Below are positions 33,955-44,969 of a DNA stretch of 64,000 nt, in pieces. Source of the DNA: Hyposmocoma kahamanoa (Eukaryota > Arthropoda > Insecta > Lepidoptera > Cosmopterigidae); NCBI RefSeq assembly GCF_003589595.1, contig NW_020654051.1:9037810-9101809 (forward strand), read 5' to 3'. The translations under genes were made by a program, and so were the position numbers. The notes beneath the pieces were generated by a model. It was not told the origin of the DNA. It did not search any database and saw only the letters and a program-made list of their open reading frames with translations. Every line of letters begins with the position of its first letter. Position 1 is the first letter of the stretch.

Positions 33955-34170
33955 GAATCCGGCCTCACCTCTGAGTTTCTCGGAATTTATGTGCGAAATT
34001 TAATTTGAAATTTACCACGAGGTTTTCGGTAAAGGAAAAATATCGTGATGGAATCTACAAGTCGAAGAAGGTTCACAACCCTCGGAAAACTTGTGAAGTT
34101 CTCAACCCGCGTTGGCCCAAAAACCACGCCTGAGTGGAGACCTGTGTCCAGAGGGACATATAAACAAAGG
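33955..34170 (+). mobile_element. tRNA-SINE family B body, truncated at its B box
   Basis: It begins GAATCCGG, the end of the B box, and continues CCTCTGAGTTTCTCGGAATT, GAAGAAGGTTCACAACCCTC and CGCGTTGGCCC, ending GACATATAAACAAAGG. The tRNA head is absent. Confidence 0.78.
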
Positions 34171-34598
34171 GTTGTTGATAATTAAGTCATATGATGTAAT
34201 TTTTAATTGGCTCGAAATTTAAATCCATTTTGTAAAAATAGCAACTGTAAGATCCCCTAATCAATAAAAAAAAATCTAATTCGTTTACCGACTGTATATT
34301 ACCTAAAAAAAAGGACACATAAAGTCCAGATAATGCCCTGTCCAGCCATTTTAACTTTATATGTAAAATATACATTAGAAAATCGATGTCTCTAATCCAT
34401 TCGCTAGCCATCACTGAATTATTTATTTCTCGGTTGTCTATTAATAATTCAAATTGTCGGATTACACAATAAAAGCTATTAAATAAATACGAACGCATCT
34501 ACTTTCGACGTAACTATGAGGCAACTGTAGGATTACTATTCGTAAATTTCAATTCAGTGTATACATACGTCGCTATTAATTTATAGCTTTTAAAATTA

Positions 34599-35240
34599 AT
34601 GTATACTATGTTATTCATGCAAGGCCAGTGCCACCAAATCTCATTATATCACATTTGCATTGGTAATGAAACATTGCCACATTCTGATTGTGTGAAGTAT
34701 CTTGGTTTTCACTTGGACAGACATCTCCCATGGAAGCATCACATAAAACGAAAAAGAGATGAAGCAATCTCAAATATCGTAACCTTCATTGGCTTATGAG
34801 AAGAAATGCAGCATTATCAATAGACAACAAACTTCTAATCTACAACGCAGTCTTAAAACCCATTTGGACATACGGTATTCAGCTGCGGATGTGGCTAGTA
34901 AGAGTAATATACTTTGTCTCCAACGAGTGCAGAATTGTATCCCGAGGGCAATAGTCAATGCCACTTGGTTCACTCGTAATGAAGAGATCCACGATCATCT
35001 AAACTTGATATCGGCATCTACTGAGATCGACCGACATAAAACTAAACACAAAGAACGACTGTCCTGCCACCCGAACCCACTCATCGCGGAACTTCCAGAT
35101 CCATCAACTATGGTCAAACGGCTTAAGCGAGGCCATGTTCTATTGTTGGGAGGTGCGGCACTGGCCGCTCCACCAAAAACGTCTTCTCTCGTTCAAAAGA
35201 TTCGCTTATGGCCTGGCGGCCGATTACAAATAAACTATTA
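34599..35240 (+). mobile_element. Jockey-like LINE, reverse transcriptase C-terminal half
   Basis: The plus strand reads VKYLGFHLDRHLPWKHHI, then a frame change and LIYNAVLKPIWTYGIQL, SNILCLQRVQN, TWFTRNEEIHDHL and DPSTMVKRLKRGHVLL. These are the thumb and C-terminal landmarks of Jockey-clade ORF2. Catalytic motifs are missing (5' truncation). The right side is interrupted by the TIR element at 35241. Confidence 0.82.
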
Positions 35241-35729
35241 GGGGTTAAAGTATGAAATTGCCGATTTGTACTGAAAATCTAAATTNNNNNNNNNNNNNNN
35301 NNNNNNNNNNNNNNNNNNNNNNNNNNNNNNNNNNNNNNNNNNNNNNNNNNNNNNNNNNNNNNNNNNNNNNNNNNNNNNNNNNNNNNNNNNNNNNNNNNNN
35401 NNNNNNNNNNNNNNNNNNNNNNNNNNNNNNNNNNNNNNNNNNNNNNNNNNNNNNNNNNNNNNNNNNNNNNNNNNNNNNNNNNNNNNNNNNNNNNNNNNNN
35501 NNNNNNNNNNNNNNNNNNNNNNNNNNNNNNNNNNNNNNNNNNNNNNNNNNNNNNNNNNNNNNNNNNNNNNNNNNNNNNNNNNNNNNNNNNNNNNNNNNNN
35601 NNNNNNNNNNNNNNNNNNNNNNNNNNNNNNNNNNNNNNNNNNNNNNNNNNNNNNNNNNNNNNNNNNNNNNNNNNNNNNNNNNNNNAGAACCTATTGCAAT
35701 AAAACGGCAATTTCATACTTTAACCCCTA
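35239..35729. mobile_element. TA-flanked TIR transposon spanning the 400-N gap (mariner/Tc1-like candidate)
   Basis: The left end GGGGTTAAAGTATGAAATTG (from 35241) and right end CAATTTCATACTTTAACCCC (to 35727) are exact inverted repeats over 23 bases, each bordered by TA. Left and right diverge beyond that. The interior is 400 N (35286-35685), so size and coding content are unknown. The left end is identical over 37 bases to the end at window start. Confidence 0.8.
35286..35685. other. Assembly gap of 400 N
   Basis: Sequence is undetermined. Open frames called through it are artefacts. Confidence 1.
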
Positions 35730-37059
35730 ATAATATAATAATACAAAAAAAATCATACAAAATCAAACTATGTTTTCGGATCTAAATCGTGCATATTTTT
35801 TTTACGACCAGATCGACTTTTCAGGTCCTTTTACTATTAAAATGGACATTTTTAATGTTTACTTTTTGAATGTACGTACCAATGATAATAAAAAAACAAT
35901 TTTGATACAAAAAAATATCGTTACAGTCCAATGAAAAATTATGGATCCCAAAACAAAGGAAAGCGTCGGCTGGAAAATGAAAGCTCTTATTGTTTAGAAA
36001 AATTCACGAACTAAGGCAAAGACATCGGTCTTTTTCGTTATATTATATAATATAATTTTTGGCAGTATAAGAATAATAGTACCGCCGCGCCGTTGTTAAT
36101 AGTACCGCCGCGCCGTTATTTCTGATGACCATAAAACAAGTGCTTTAGCTACTTACTTTGGAATCAGAACAAAGTATGTGATGTTGTACAATATTTATTT
36201 AGTTATTTACTATACATCAGACTCTACCCACGATGCTGAACAATATAGACACATAACTATTATTTTTAGACACAAAAGACGTAATTCGATCTTCTATCAT
36301 ATCTCATCACCCAACCTTGTCGTTTTCAAGCCATAAAATAGTGTTCTAAACTTTTTAAGTCTGTGGGACATTATTTTGTTTTTAAGGCTAGAGTAAGTAC
36401 TTAATATGAAACTGCGTCGTTTGTATACATTTGGTAAACACACAGTGATATTTATTACCTGTACCTTGTAATGGGCCACAGTGTCCCATTAGTATGCGCA
36501 CATTGGAAGGTACGTGAAGGTACAAATATATGAACAGATGTGGTTATGTAGGTCGGGAGATAGGAATGATTTTTTTAAATCACAAAATGCGCACCGTTGT
36601 GGCTCTAAATACACGAGGTGGGGTTGCAAATAGCCATTCAAAAGGAATTCCTAACGTGCTCCGGATTTTTTATTACGCTGGTAGAACGTGTTTGTTCCTA
36701 AATAATATGCCACTTAGCTATACGCGAATAAAATGTAATTCATAGCTGATTTATGTGGTATGTTTGTAATAGTATCAAAATCTATAAGCCCCGAAACGAT
36801 GAAACCCCAAAAAGTAAAACAAGTCATTATCTGTAAGTCAACAACTTGTCAAGACCAATTTTAATGAGCTCAAACACGATTGTTCTACTGTAAGTACTTG
36901 AGGAGTTAGGTAGTCTGCAGATTGTCCTGATAATAGCATCAGATCAGGATTACCATATTATTATTGTTATGTTATCGGATTTTCATAATATAACAAATTT
37001 CAGTTCAATGGGACAAGTGGAAGTAAAATAAATATTTATTTTATGTCTGAGATCCTTAT
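35730..37059. other. AT-rich stretch with a small GC-rich tandem repeat
   Basis: Apart from 36075-36120 (separate entry) and a weak family F-like piece at 35755-35825, nothing is recognised. Confidence 0.4.
36075..36120. repeat. Two tandem copies of a 23-bp CpG-rich unit
   Basis: AATAGTACCGCCGCGCCGTT occurs twice with a period of 23 bases, flanked by AT-rich sequence. Confidence 0.9.
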
Positions 37060-37200
37060 GGTGCGTACAGATCTGTCGAATGCGCCGGGAATGCGCTGCA
37101 CGCGCACTGCACGCGCGCTGCATGCGTGCGATGTGGATTTGTACAACATAATGCACGTGTGGAGCTCGCGAGCCTTTCGCAAACAGACCCATTACTTGCC
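37060..37200. mobile_element. CpG-rich MITE-like element, copy 1
   Basis: AGATCTGTCGAATGCGCC near the left, repeated TGCACGCGC words, and AATGCACGTGTGGAGCTCGC to the right match the arrangement at 37560-37742. Confidence 0.6.
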
Positions 37201-37559
37201 AATTCTCTACGCAGTGTTACGTTAGTAGGGAAAAGTGCTGACGATATTTAAACAGTTGAACAGATATTCACCAAACATAGTTACTAACCATTTCGATTAA
37301 TTTACCTTCAAATAAAAAAAAACTGCTCTGACAAACATCCCAGACAGACCGACAGACAAATAGATACCTATATGATCGAAGGCTTCAAATTTAAAATTCC
37401 TTACTTTTTGTATCGGAGGTTAAAAATAAGAAATTCCTAAAAAAAAAAGTGAAAAAGTTCAAAAATAAGTAAAAAAGCTAAAAAATAAGTTAAGCTAAAA
37501 ATTAGTCGTGCAAAATATTCATATATTACATACAAATAGACATACAAAAAAATTGGGAT

Positions 37560-37742
37560 GCGTGCTGATCTGGCGAAAGCGCCGCATGTATGCAGGACGC
37601 GCGCTGCACGTATCCTACACGCATGCTGCACGCACTCTGCACACACGTCCAACGCATGAAATTAAGTGCGCCTCTATAGTGAAATCTTATGCACGTGTGC
37701 AGCTCATGAGCCTCTCGCAAGCAGGCGCATTCGCCAGATTTG
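37560..37742. mobile_element. CpG-rich MITE-like element, copy 2, with terminal inverted repeats
   Basis: GATCTGGCGAAAGCGCC (37567-37583) pairs with GGCGCATTCGCCAGATT (37724-37740) at 15 of 17 positions. The interior has GCGCTGCACG, CATGCTGCACGC and ATGCACGTGTGCAGCTCATG words shared with copy 1 about 500 bases away. Confidence 0.7.
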
Positions 37743-39442
37743 TCTATTTATTAACATGTACCAATTAAAAATAATCCGAAACTAAACTTACTATGCTATA
37801 AACGTAACAAAGATGTAAAAAAACCGGATATAATAAATCGATAAATAATTGAAATAATATTAACAACATCGAACTGGGCTGTAGAGTCTCAATGTTATTA
37901 CTCTCAAACCAATATATCATTGTTGTCAAAATTTTGTTATTGATGTTCGGGTATGTCATTTGAAAATGAGATACTTCTCAGATATTGTATTTATTAACAA
38001 ATTGTTTATATGTTTTTTTATATAGATGAAGATTTTGTAATGCTTTGTAAATTTTTAACGCCATATTATAAAAGGTTTATGAAGGTAGTTTGGCTTTATT
38101 ATACTTGGTATAATAAAGCCAAACTTGCGTCATAAAAATACGAACTACATAAAATAAATTATGTATACTTATGTGAAATTTTATAAGTCTCCTATTTAAG
38201 CATTAAAAACTTATCCACTAATTTTGTTCGTAGAATCTTTGTACCTCTCTTCTCAAATGTTTGTCATTATGCAGATAAGGCCTTCTTACACCAAAGGTGT
38301 GGGTCCTTTATTTTTGAAACGCGCGTGTATAAACATAGGCGTTTTCGGGCGTATACAGTTCTCGTAGACGTAAAGGGATGAACAATGATTAGTTGAAATT
38401 CCTTAGAATATGGTTTGCAGCAAGTTCAATCGACAAATTTCTGTGACATTATTTTTTGTGCTTTGGAAATTGAATTCATGTGACTTGTATTACCGTAAGA
38501 TGGAAACAACATGACTTTACTAAACATGTACAATGTCCATAAGTGTTGAATTCAGTGCAAAATTTATTCGAAAAGCTTATTCTAATTTATTTTTTCATAG
38601 ACAGTGTACTTAGCATAATGTACTTTGTAGTATTTATGTCTCCGATATTTATTCCTTTCTGTTCTGTTTTGTCTCTAAAGTTAGTTTCCTCAATCTAAAG
38701 TTTTGTTTTTCAAGCTTATATATTCTTTATTATATACAGTGATACACCTTGGATGTTTGGGATGTTTTAGGTATGTCAATAACAAATAAATGTATATAAA
38801 AGGAACAGCAATGGTCTCAATGTACTACCTTGTGGGACTCCACGCATTATAATTTTGAAAACAGACTAATCTCTCTCTAATCCATTTCCGTTTTTGTTGT
38901 AATGCAGATTATTTTAATGTCATATAGAGTTACATTTACCGTTGGACACAACTAATGTTTCTGATTCCAACGGTATATATAAATCAATATGACCCAAAAG
39001 TGTCGCTTATCCCATTTTGCCTTTCAAGCGTCATTATAATATTTGACAAGTATGGAAAATTAGATAATTAGACTACAATGAATAGTCGAACGTAAATAAA
39101 AAATTGTAAAAAAATTATACCCTTCTGTGACATTACTTTAGCAAAAACAAATTGCATATCAAAAATCTTTTCAATGAAATAAAAGCACCACTATACTACT
39201 TACTTTAATGTGAGTAGAAATAAACCAACTTCAGATTCTGCACGATCATGCTAGTTGATTGATCTAAAACACGTCCAATACTCGTTTGCAAGACGTAGCT
39301 ATAGCTTCTTTTTGAACATATACGTACGTACTTCTACCCAAATCTTGAGTCATTCAAAAGGAAATGTTCTTCGAATATCAAATTCCAAAATCAATCAAAT
39401 ACCATTCAGCAACTTAATGATTCAAAAATCTAAAGACCCTTC
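37743..39442. other. AT-rich stretch, one strong hairpin, no recognised gene
   Basis: Besides the hairpin at 38087-38125 and AT-rich sequence, nothing is recognised. Confidence 0.4.
38087..38125. repeat. Perfect 18-bp inverted repeat with 3-base loop
   Basis: AGTTTGGCTTTATTATAC, TTG, then the exact complement ending AAGCCAAACT. It is probably a palindromic element core. Confidence 0.8.
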
Positions 39443-39693
39443 AGTAGCAGTGGAGCTCCTTATGAAAGAGTTCGTCCAGGGAAGTACTGCCACCTCACCT
39501 ATTTCTGCCGCCAAGCAGTAATGTCAGCATTACTATGTTCCGGTTTTGAAGGGTAAGGATGCTGGTGAATTTACAGCCACATGGGAATTGTCAACTTATG
39601 TCTCAGGGTGACAGCAGGATGTCGACAGGCATGTAGCTTACCATCAGGCGCACTATTTGTTCATCCCGTCACTTGATATTATAAAAAAAAAAC
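39443..39693 (+). mobile_element. SINE-A copy lacking the stem-loop
   Basis: The head and middle are nearly consensus (GTAGCAGTGGAGCTCCTTAT, TATTTCTGCCGCCAAGCAGT). After CTCAGGGTGACAG the sequence jumps to GTCGACAGGCATGTAGCTTA, deleting the whole stem-loop but keeping the tail. Confidence 0.88.
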
Positions 39694-39734
39694 TTTATGT
39701 AACAAACACGATTGTCATAGTTAAAGGTTCTTAT

Positions 39735-39870
39735 GTTTGAAAGTACTATTTCGGATCGCGTATGTTTTTCTTCAAACAAACATGTCACGACTCAGTCAAC
39801 CGTGATTATCGGACCTGTAAAGACCCTGAAACTTCTGTTTATTTGGAAAAACAAAAGAACCCGATTTAGA
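39735..39870 (-). mobile_element. Family F repeat fragment
   Basis: TCAACCGTGATTATCGGACC and GTAAAGACCC, with AAACAAACATG to the left, match the 51505-51600 copy in reverse order. Confidence 0.5.
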
Positions 39871-39956
39871 TGCGAAAAAATTCAAAAATAAAAATGTTAC
39901 ATCGATTGTAATGAATATTATGATGTTTGAGTACCATGATATACATTCATTTTTTG

Positions 39957-40100
39957 TAAAATAACTCCACTAGGTTGTTAAAATTATTAATACAAAGATC
40001 GTCCTCGTATTCCACAGCCGCAGTTTCGAGTACTGTTAGATCGTAGGAATTTTTCTTTGCGTTCGATGGTTGTATTGACAATCATAAAAATATGTATTAT
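39957..40100. mobile_element. Family D TIR element, short diverged copy
   Basis: The left end GTTAAAATTATTAATACAAA and the right end TTTTTCTTTGCGTTCGATGG followed by TTGTATTGACAATC are inverted versions of each other, as in the 63497-63668 element. Confidence 0.55.
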
Positions 40101-40897
40101 TGAAAAATGTATTTCGTATTTTATAATCATTACCATCATATTCTTCTTCTTCCTAGGGTGCCATCTTCTACCGCAGGTCGGCTATCATTGTGGCAATTTG
40201 GGTCTCTGAAGTTGCGGCTCAGAACAGTTCTGTGGTACTAATGTTCTACCTATCCTTTTATAATAAGTTAACATTTTTAAAATAATTCTCGTATCTAAAT
40301 GAAAAAAACAATAGTAGAACAAATGAGCAGAAATCGCATTTAAAATTTGCAAGAGTCGAGTTTTCAATGGGCACTTTGAAACTTGATTATGAAACTGTTG
40401 AATTGCTTCATCCGTAAATTTAACTAGGCAACCGGATTTGTTTAGCTTTTCAATGTTGTATAATTGGTTTGGAAAACAGTTTCAAACAACGATAATAACG
40501 AAAATAATTTAAAAAATAATGGCGCTAAAATACGCCTTAAAACAAAATTAGTAACGCACAAATAGACACAATATATTATTTTGAGATTTGCGTTTGCCAT
40601 TATGTTTTGTAAATTAACTTTGTTATTGACCATGACAAAAACCACCTTATTTGTATCTTATTATGTAAACCATAAAAGGTACCTTAAATGTCGCGAAAAT
40701 TCATGATTCCTAGCACGCAAAACGTCAAAACACAAGTAGGTACTAAGCATAGCAATTTTCCATACCGTTAGCGACTAAAATTGGCCATGGGGGACTACCA
40801 AAACCTCTTAGAACAATGTCGTTATAACCTTACATTGACCTTACCAGGACGCACCTAAAATATTCTTATTAGAAGATTAAAAGTATAGAATATAATA

Positions 40898-41010
40898 GAA
40901 CGAGCTTTATTGCACACAAAATAAAACAGTGACAATACAAAGACATCGTTAAAGGTGCAATTGGCGGCCTTATCGCTAGACAGCGACGTATTCCAAGCAA
41001 TCGTACAAAT
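40898..41010 (-). mobile_element. LINE 3' UTR fragment
   Basis: CTTTATTGCACACAAAATAA and GGCGGCCTTATCGCTAGACA match the 3' UTR at 41398-41518. It contains no coding sequence. Confidence 0.6.
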
Positions 41011-41369
41011 TATTTAAGGATTTACAGGTAGAAGGGTAGTCAGTTGTACCACAGATAATACAATACTATACTAGTAGTTGTACACAAAACAACGATGCGG
41101 TGTATAATTTGAACCGGATATACACTTATTTATTTAAACACTTTATTGTACCACAAAGTATGTTACAAATTTGCACAAACAATTTAAATATTTGTGTACA
41201 AAGGCGAGAATCTGAGAAATCTGAAAATCTGAGAGGAAAGTTGGTTTTTGGGGCGGCACTAAAAATAGTTAAATAAAGAAATGAAATATACTATACCCAA
41301 TAAATACACAGATAAATTTATTACATCAAATGTACATACAAATACATATAAATTAAGTAATGTTGATAT

Positions 41370-42122
41370 ATGAATGAATGAATGAATGAATGAAATATTC
41401 TTTATTGCACATAAAATTACAATTAAAATACAATACAATAGCTTAAGTATAATAGTAGTAGTAAGTCAATGTGCAACAGGCGGCCTTATTGCTATGTAGC
41501 AATTTCTTCCAGGCAACCTTAGGATAGACATTTCGGATATGCAAAAGGGGTGCAACCAAAGAATATCATCATAAGTACACTACATAATAAGTAATAATAA
41601 AAATATATACATATCCATAGATAGATATACATATACATACAAATAACAATAATATTATTAATACATACATTACAATAAATACACAATAATATTAAATGCT
41701 TATATACTTTTAATATAAAAAGAAAAATGAAGTACAAATGTAGGAAATAAATGAAAGGATAGTAGAGGACAGACGAAATTTAGGAGTTGAGGAAGTGATC
41801 CTTGACACGTTGTTTGAAGGAATCAAGAGAAGGGGATCGTCGAATCGATTCAGCGAGAGAATTCCACAATCTGATCGCAGAAATGGTAAAAGAGTTGGAA
41901 TAAAAGTTAGAGGTATGAGAGGGCAAGTTAAGTAAGAGAGTATCAGAGGAGCGAAGGGGACGACAGAGTGTAGAAGAGTGGAAAGTAAAGCGATCTGTAA
42001 GATAAGAAGGCGTAAAGGGATAGAACAGAATTGAATAGAGAAGTGAAAGAATATGAAGATCTCTACGCCGATGGATGGGCAGCCATTTAATTTGTACGCG
42101 AAATTGGGAGACATGGTCAAAT
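41370..42122 (-). mobile_element. LINE 3' end: reverse transcriptase C-terminus, 3' UTR and TTCA-repeat tail
   Basis: On the minus strand, DHVSQFRVQIKWLPIHRRRD begins at about 42120. RLWNSLAESIRRSPSLDSFK and a stop (VKDHFLNS) follow near 41785. The 3' UTR contains AAGGTTGCCTGGAAGAAATT and AAGGCCGCC-type sequence. The element ends in TTCA tandem repeats (plus-strand TGAATGAATGAATGAATGAA at about 41371-41394). The tail repeat favours the CR1/L2 group over poly-A Jockey, but the clade is uncertain. The frame is open over about 110 codons. Confidence 0.8.
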
Positions 42123-42239
42123 TTATATTAATTTTATATTTATGTATATTAACACATACAAAAATCTATAATAAAATGAATGCATAAAATAAAACTATAA
42201 ATAAATATATCAAATGTAAATAAATCTTTCATAAGCTCT

Positions 42240-42800
42240 AACCATGTGGAGCCCGAACAATCTCAACATCTCAAAAGTGCTCTTTCCCTTGAAAACCCGA
42301 ACCGAAAGTGACTGTCTGACCTCGACCTGGAGAAGGTTCCACATACGGGGCAGCATTTACTGTGAGCGAGTCCGAATATTTTTGGGAACTGTGTTGTGGA
42401 AGGACGAGGGACAAATTGGTGCCAGAACCCAGGCGGTCACCCATAGACTAACGGTATTGAAAACGCTCACGTAAATAGCTAAGGGAAGTGGGATGAAACA
42501 GGATTTTATAGAGGAAGCTTAAAATGCGAGCATTTATACGTAAACGAATAGGCAACAACTGAAATTCATCTCTAAACTTTGAAACGTAGTCTTACTTTTT
42601 CAATCCAAACACTGATCTGATACATTAATTTTGCAGCAGCTCCAATTTGTTAAAAAGGTCCTCTGAAAGATCAAGATAGGCGACGTCACCATAGTCCAGA
42701 AGAGGAAGAAGAAAAGTGCGTATGAGCATAAATTTGGCAGACAGAGGAAGAAAGTACTGCAGCCGCTTGAGGGAATGAAGTGAACAAACTTCATACATAT
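42240..42800 (-). mobile_element. LINE reverse transcriptase C-terminal fragment, frameshifted
   Basis: The minus strand reads LLPLLDYGDVAYLDLSEDLF, NKLELLQN, then CIRSVFGLKK, FRDEFQLLPIRLRINARILS and, in another frame, RMWNLLQVEVRQS. It is the same broad family as 41370-42122 but overlaps it in content (both contain the LPI..R block), so it is a second insertion rather than the missing upstream part. Confidence 0.78.
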
Positions 42801-42805
42801 CGGTA

Positions 42806-43027
42806 ATGTCTACATTACTGTGTTCCGGTTTTGAAGGGTGCTGGTGAAATTACAGGCAAATGGGACTTATCAGCGTACGTCTCAGGGTGACAGACGCAGT
42901 AGCAGTATCTCTCGAATCTTTGCGAATTAAAGCTCTGAGTGGCACTGCAACCGCTGTGGACAGGCGTGTCGCTTAACACCAGGCACACGACTTGTTCGTA
43001 CTGTCACTTGGTACAATAAAAAAAATT
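42806..43027 (+). mobile_element. SINE-A copy, 5' truncated
   Basis: It starts in the middle (TGTCTACATTACTGTGTTCC) and continues GGTGCTGGTGAAATTACAGG, a diverged stem-loop (left arm GCAGTATCTCTCGAATCTTT) and the tail CACGACTTGTTCGTACTGTC. Confidence 0.87.
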
Positions 43028-43659
43028 TCGACGGCTTATGCATAGTTGGTGACTTATAAAAATTCATAAAAACAAAACGATGAGTAGAGAATGTTGTCTT
43101 TTAAAAGCTGAGCAATATCGTACTTCTTACTCATTTACGTTAAAAATTCAAGTGACTGTAGTTATTGAATAAATCGACGATAGTGTCCAACACTAGATTG
43201 ATAAAATGGTGGATTTCTGTTTATCAATATTCTGCGTTGGCTACATTTCACCCAACGTTACCAAAATATCCATTAGGAAGAGAAAGCGTTTGATTTTGCT
43301 GAATACAATAACGTGCGACTGTTTTGCTCCCATAAAATCAACGGGGAATCCTAAACCATTAATCAAACAGCAAGCTTCATAAAGGATACGATTTTCGACT
43401 TTACCCTAAAATAAAAAAGGTTATGGTAGTCAAGTAACGGTAGAGAGAATTTTATATTGTACACGTCATCGATAACCATCAAAAACATTGAATAAAAAAA
43501 ATTGTTTTTGAGCTAATGTTTGTGCTGATTTTGGAAATACTTTAGACAATAAAATAATGGCATTTTTATACAACATTAAAATACAATATAATACTATTAA
43601 AAAAAACACTTCGACGAATTTGTATTTAGATAAACTATGGTTACATGATTTCTTGTATT
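43028..43659. other. No recognised gene
   Basis: AT-rich with scattered stops in all frames. Confidence 0.4.
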
Positions 43660-43663
43660 TTTA

Positions 43664-43830
43664 ACGGACTTCAAAAAAGGAGGAAGTTCTCAATTCGCCT
43701 GTATTTTTTTATAAGTATGTGCGTGTACGTGATTACTGGTTACTCCGATATTTGTGAACCGATTTCGACAATTTTTTTTGTTGGAAAGTGGGTTCCTCGG
43801 TAGTGGTTCAATTCAAATTTAAAGAAAGTA
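43664..43830 (+). mobile_element. Family E element, left part only
   Basis: AACGGACTTCAAAAAAGGAG, GTTACTCCGATATTTGTGAA and TTTGTTGGAAAGTGGG match the left half of 14784-15190. Sequence downstream differs. Confidence 0.7.
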
Positions 43831-44054
43831 TTTCACCACGAGTGGCAAATTAGGGGATTAATGCGGTTTATACAATCTTACCCAAGGTAACCGATTGCAA
43901 TAAAAAAACTTGGTACGTTTTTGTCAATTACTGAAAATTAAGGTTTTTAGTATTTTTTTTAACGCCATTGGTCTTATGATCAATTTCATAATTTAATAAA
44001 TAAGCAAATTATTTAAATAATCACACAATGATATCTCAAAATTTGATACATTGA

Positions 44055-44150
44055 CGAAATTATTACCCTTACGAAATGTCCTAAGAGATATTTTGTCGTA
44101 AGGTCATTTTCCTTTACGAGAAAATGTCCCTTACGGCATTTCAAATTTCC
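44055..44150. repeat. Palindromic cluster with CCCTTACG words
   Basis: CCCTTACGAAATGTCC, TTTTGTCGTAAGG and GAAAATGTCCCTTACG alternate in both orientations. GACAAAATGTCCCTTACG also occurs in the arm of the 49573-49986 foldback, suggesting a related element. Confidence 0.45.
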
Positions 44151-44576
44151 ACTATCGATATAGGTACTTAGATTAAACAAATATTACACAATTTAGTAGA
44201 ATTTATAAATTATTAATATGGCAAAGTTCTATTTTTATTCTGGGCAGGCAACACTGTTTTTTCCCTCTTTACTTAAAAATCCATGTAACGGCAGGTCTAA
44301 TTGATTTAAGTTATTTTTGGAAATACAGTCCGCATTTCAGCTTGTATTTTATTTTTATATTAGTATATTACAAATAACCCTATATAAGAAAGATGCAGGA
44401 TATGTTACAAAATAGAGAATAGAGTAAATGCAATTTAAATGTGACTTATGTTATGTGTGACTATGTTAGATCGATATTTATTGAGCAATGAAAGTAGAGT
44501 GGGTGTTGTGTATGTCAACTGATTCCAAAGTACATGCGTGTAAGTGAAATAAATGAATGCGTGGATTTAATTGTAG

Positions 44577-44961
44577 TAGTGATGCGCGACTTTGAATGTT
44601 ACTAACACTAATTATTCGAATGAGCAAATCATTCACTTAAGTCAAATCCAAGTACAATATATCGAGTCAAATGATTGCCCCTGCCATTCGGTCGGGAGCG
44701 CGAGTGGAAGGATTAAGATGTCGGAACTATTCAACACTCCAGCAGATCATTCGCCATGTTCATATCAAAATACCCGTCACATTTACGGTATTTACTATAT
44801 GTCCAATGGCCAGGCAGAAGTGCTCTATGGAATGTATGAATTAATATTACTAACTAGTCTAACTAATCATTCAAAAGATACGAATACGAAAATTATGAGG
44901 TTACTAATTTGTCATTCGAATGACAGGATTAGTAATTACCATTTGCAATCGCGCATCGCTA
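44577..44961. mobile_element. hAT-like MITE (385 bp) with 7-8 bp target-site duplication
   Basis: The left end TAGTGATGCGCGACTTTGAA and right end CAATCGCGCATCGCTA are inverted. Subterminal ATTCGAATGA and TTACTAA words also recur inverted. ATTGTAG borders both sides (44570-44576 and 44962-44968); allowing a one-base shift, the duplication is the 8-bp AATTGTAG. There is no transposase. A 157-codon frame running through it is an accident of composition. Confidence 0.85.
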
Positions 44962-44969
44962 ATTGTAGC

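Noticed and set aside
35252..35785. 177- and 145-codon open frames on both strands
   Set aside because: They consist almost entirely of N and have no sequence behind them.
41710..42120. 136-codon Phe/Leu/Pro-rich minus-strand frame
   Set aside because: The adjacent frame carries the LINE reverse transcriptase C-terminus; this is its shadow.
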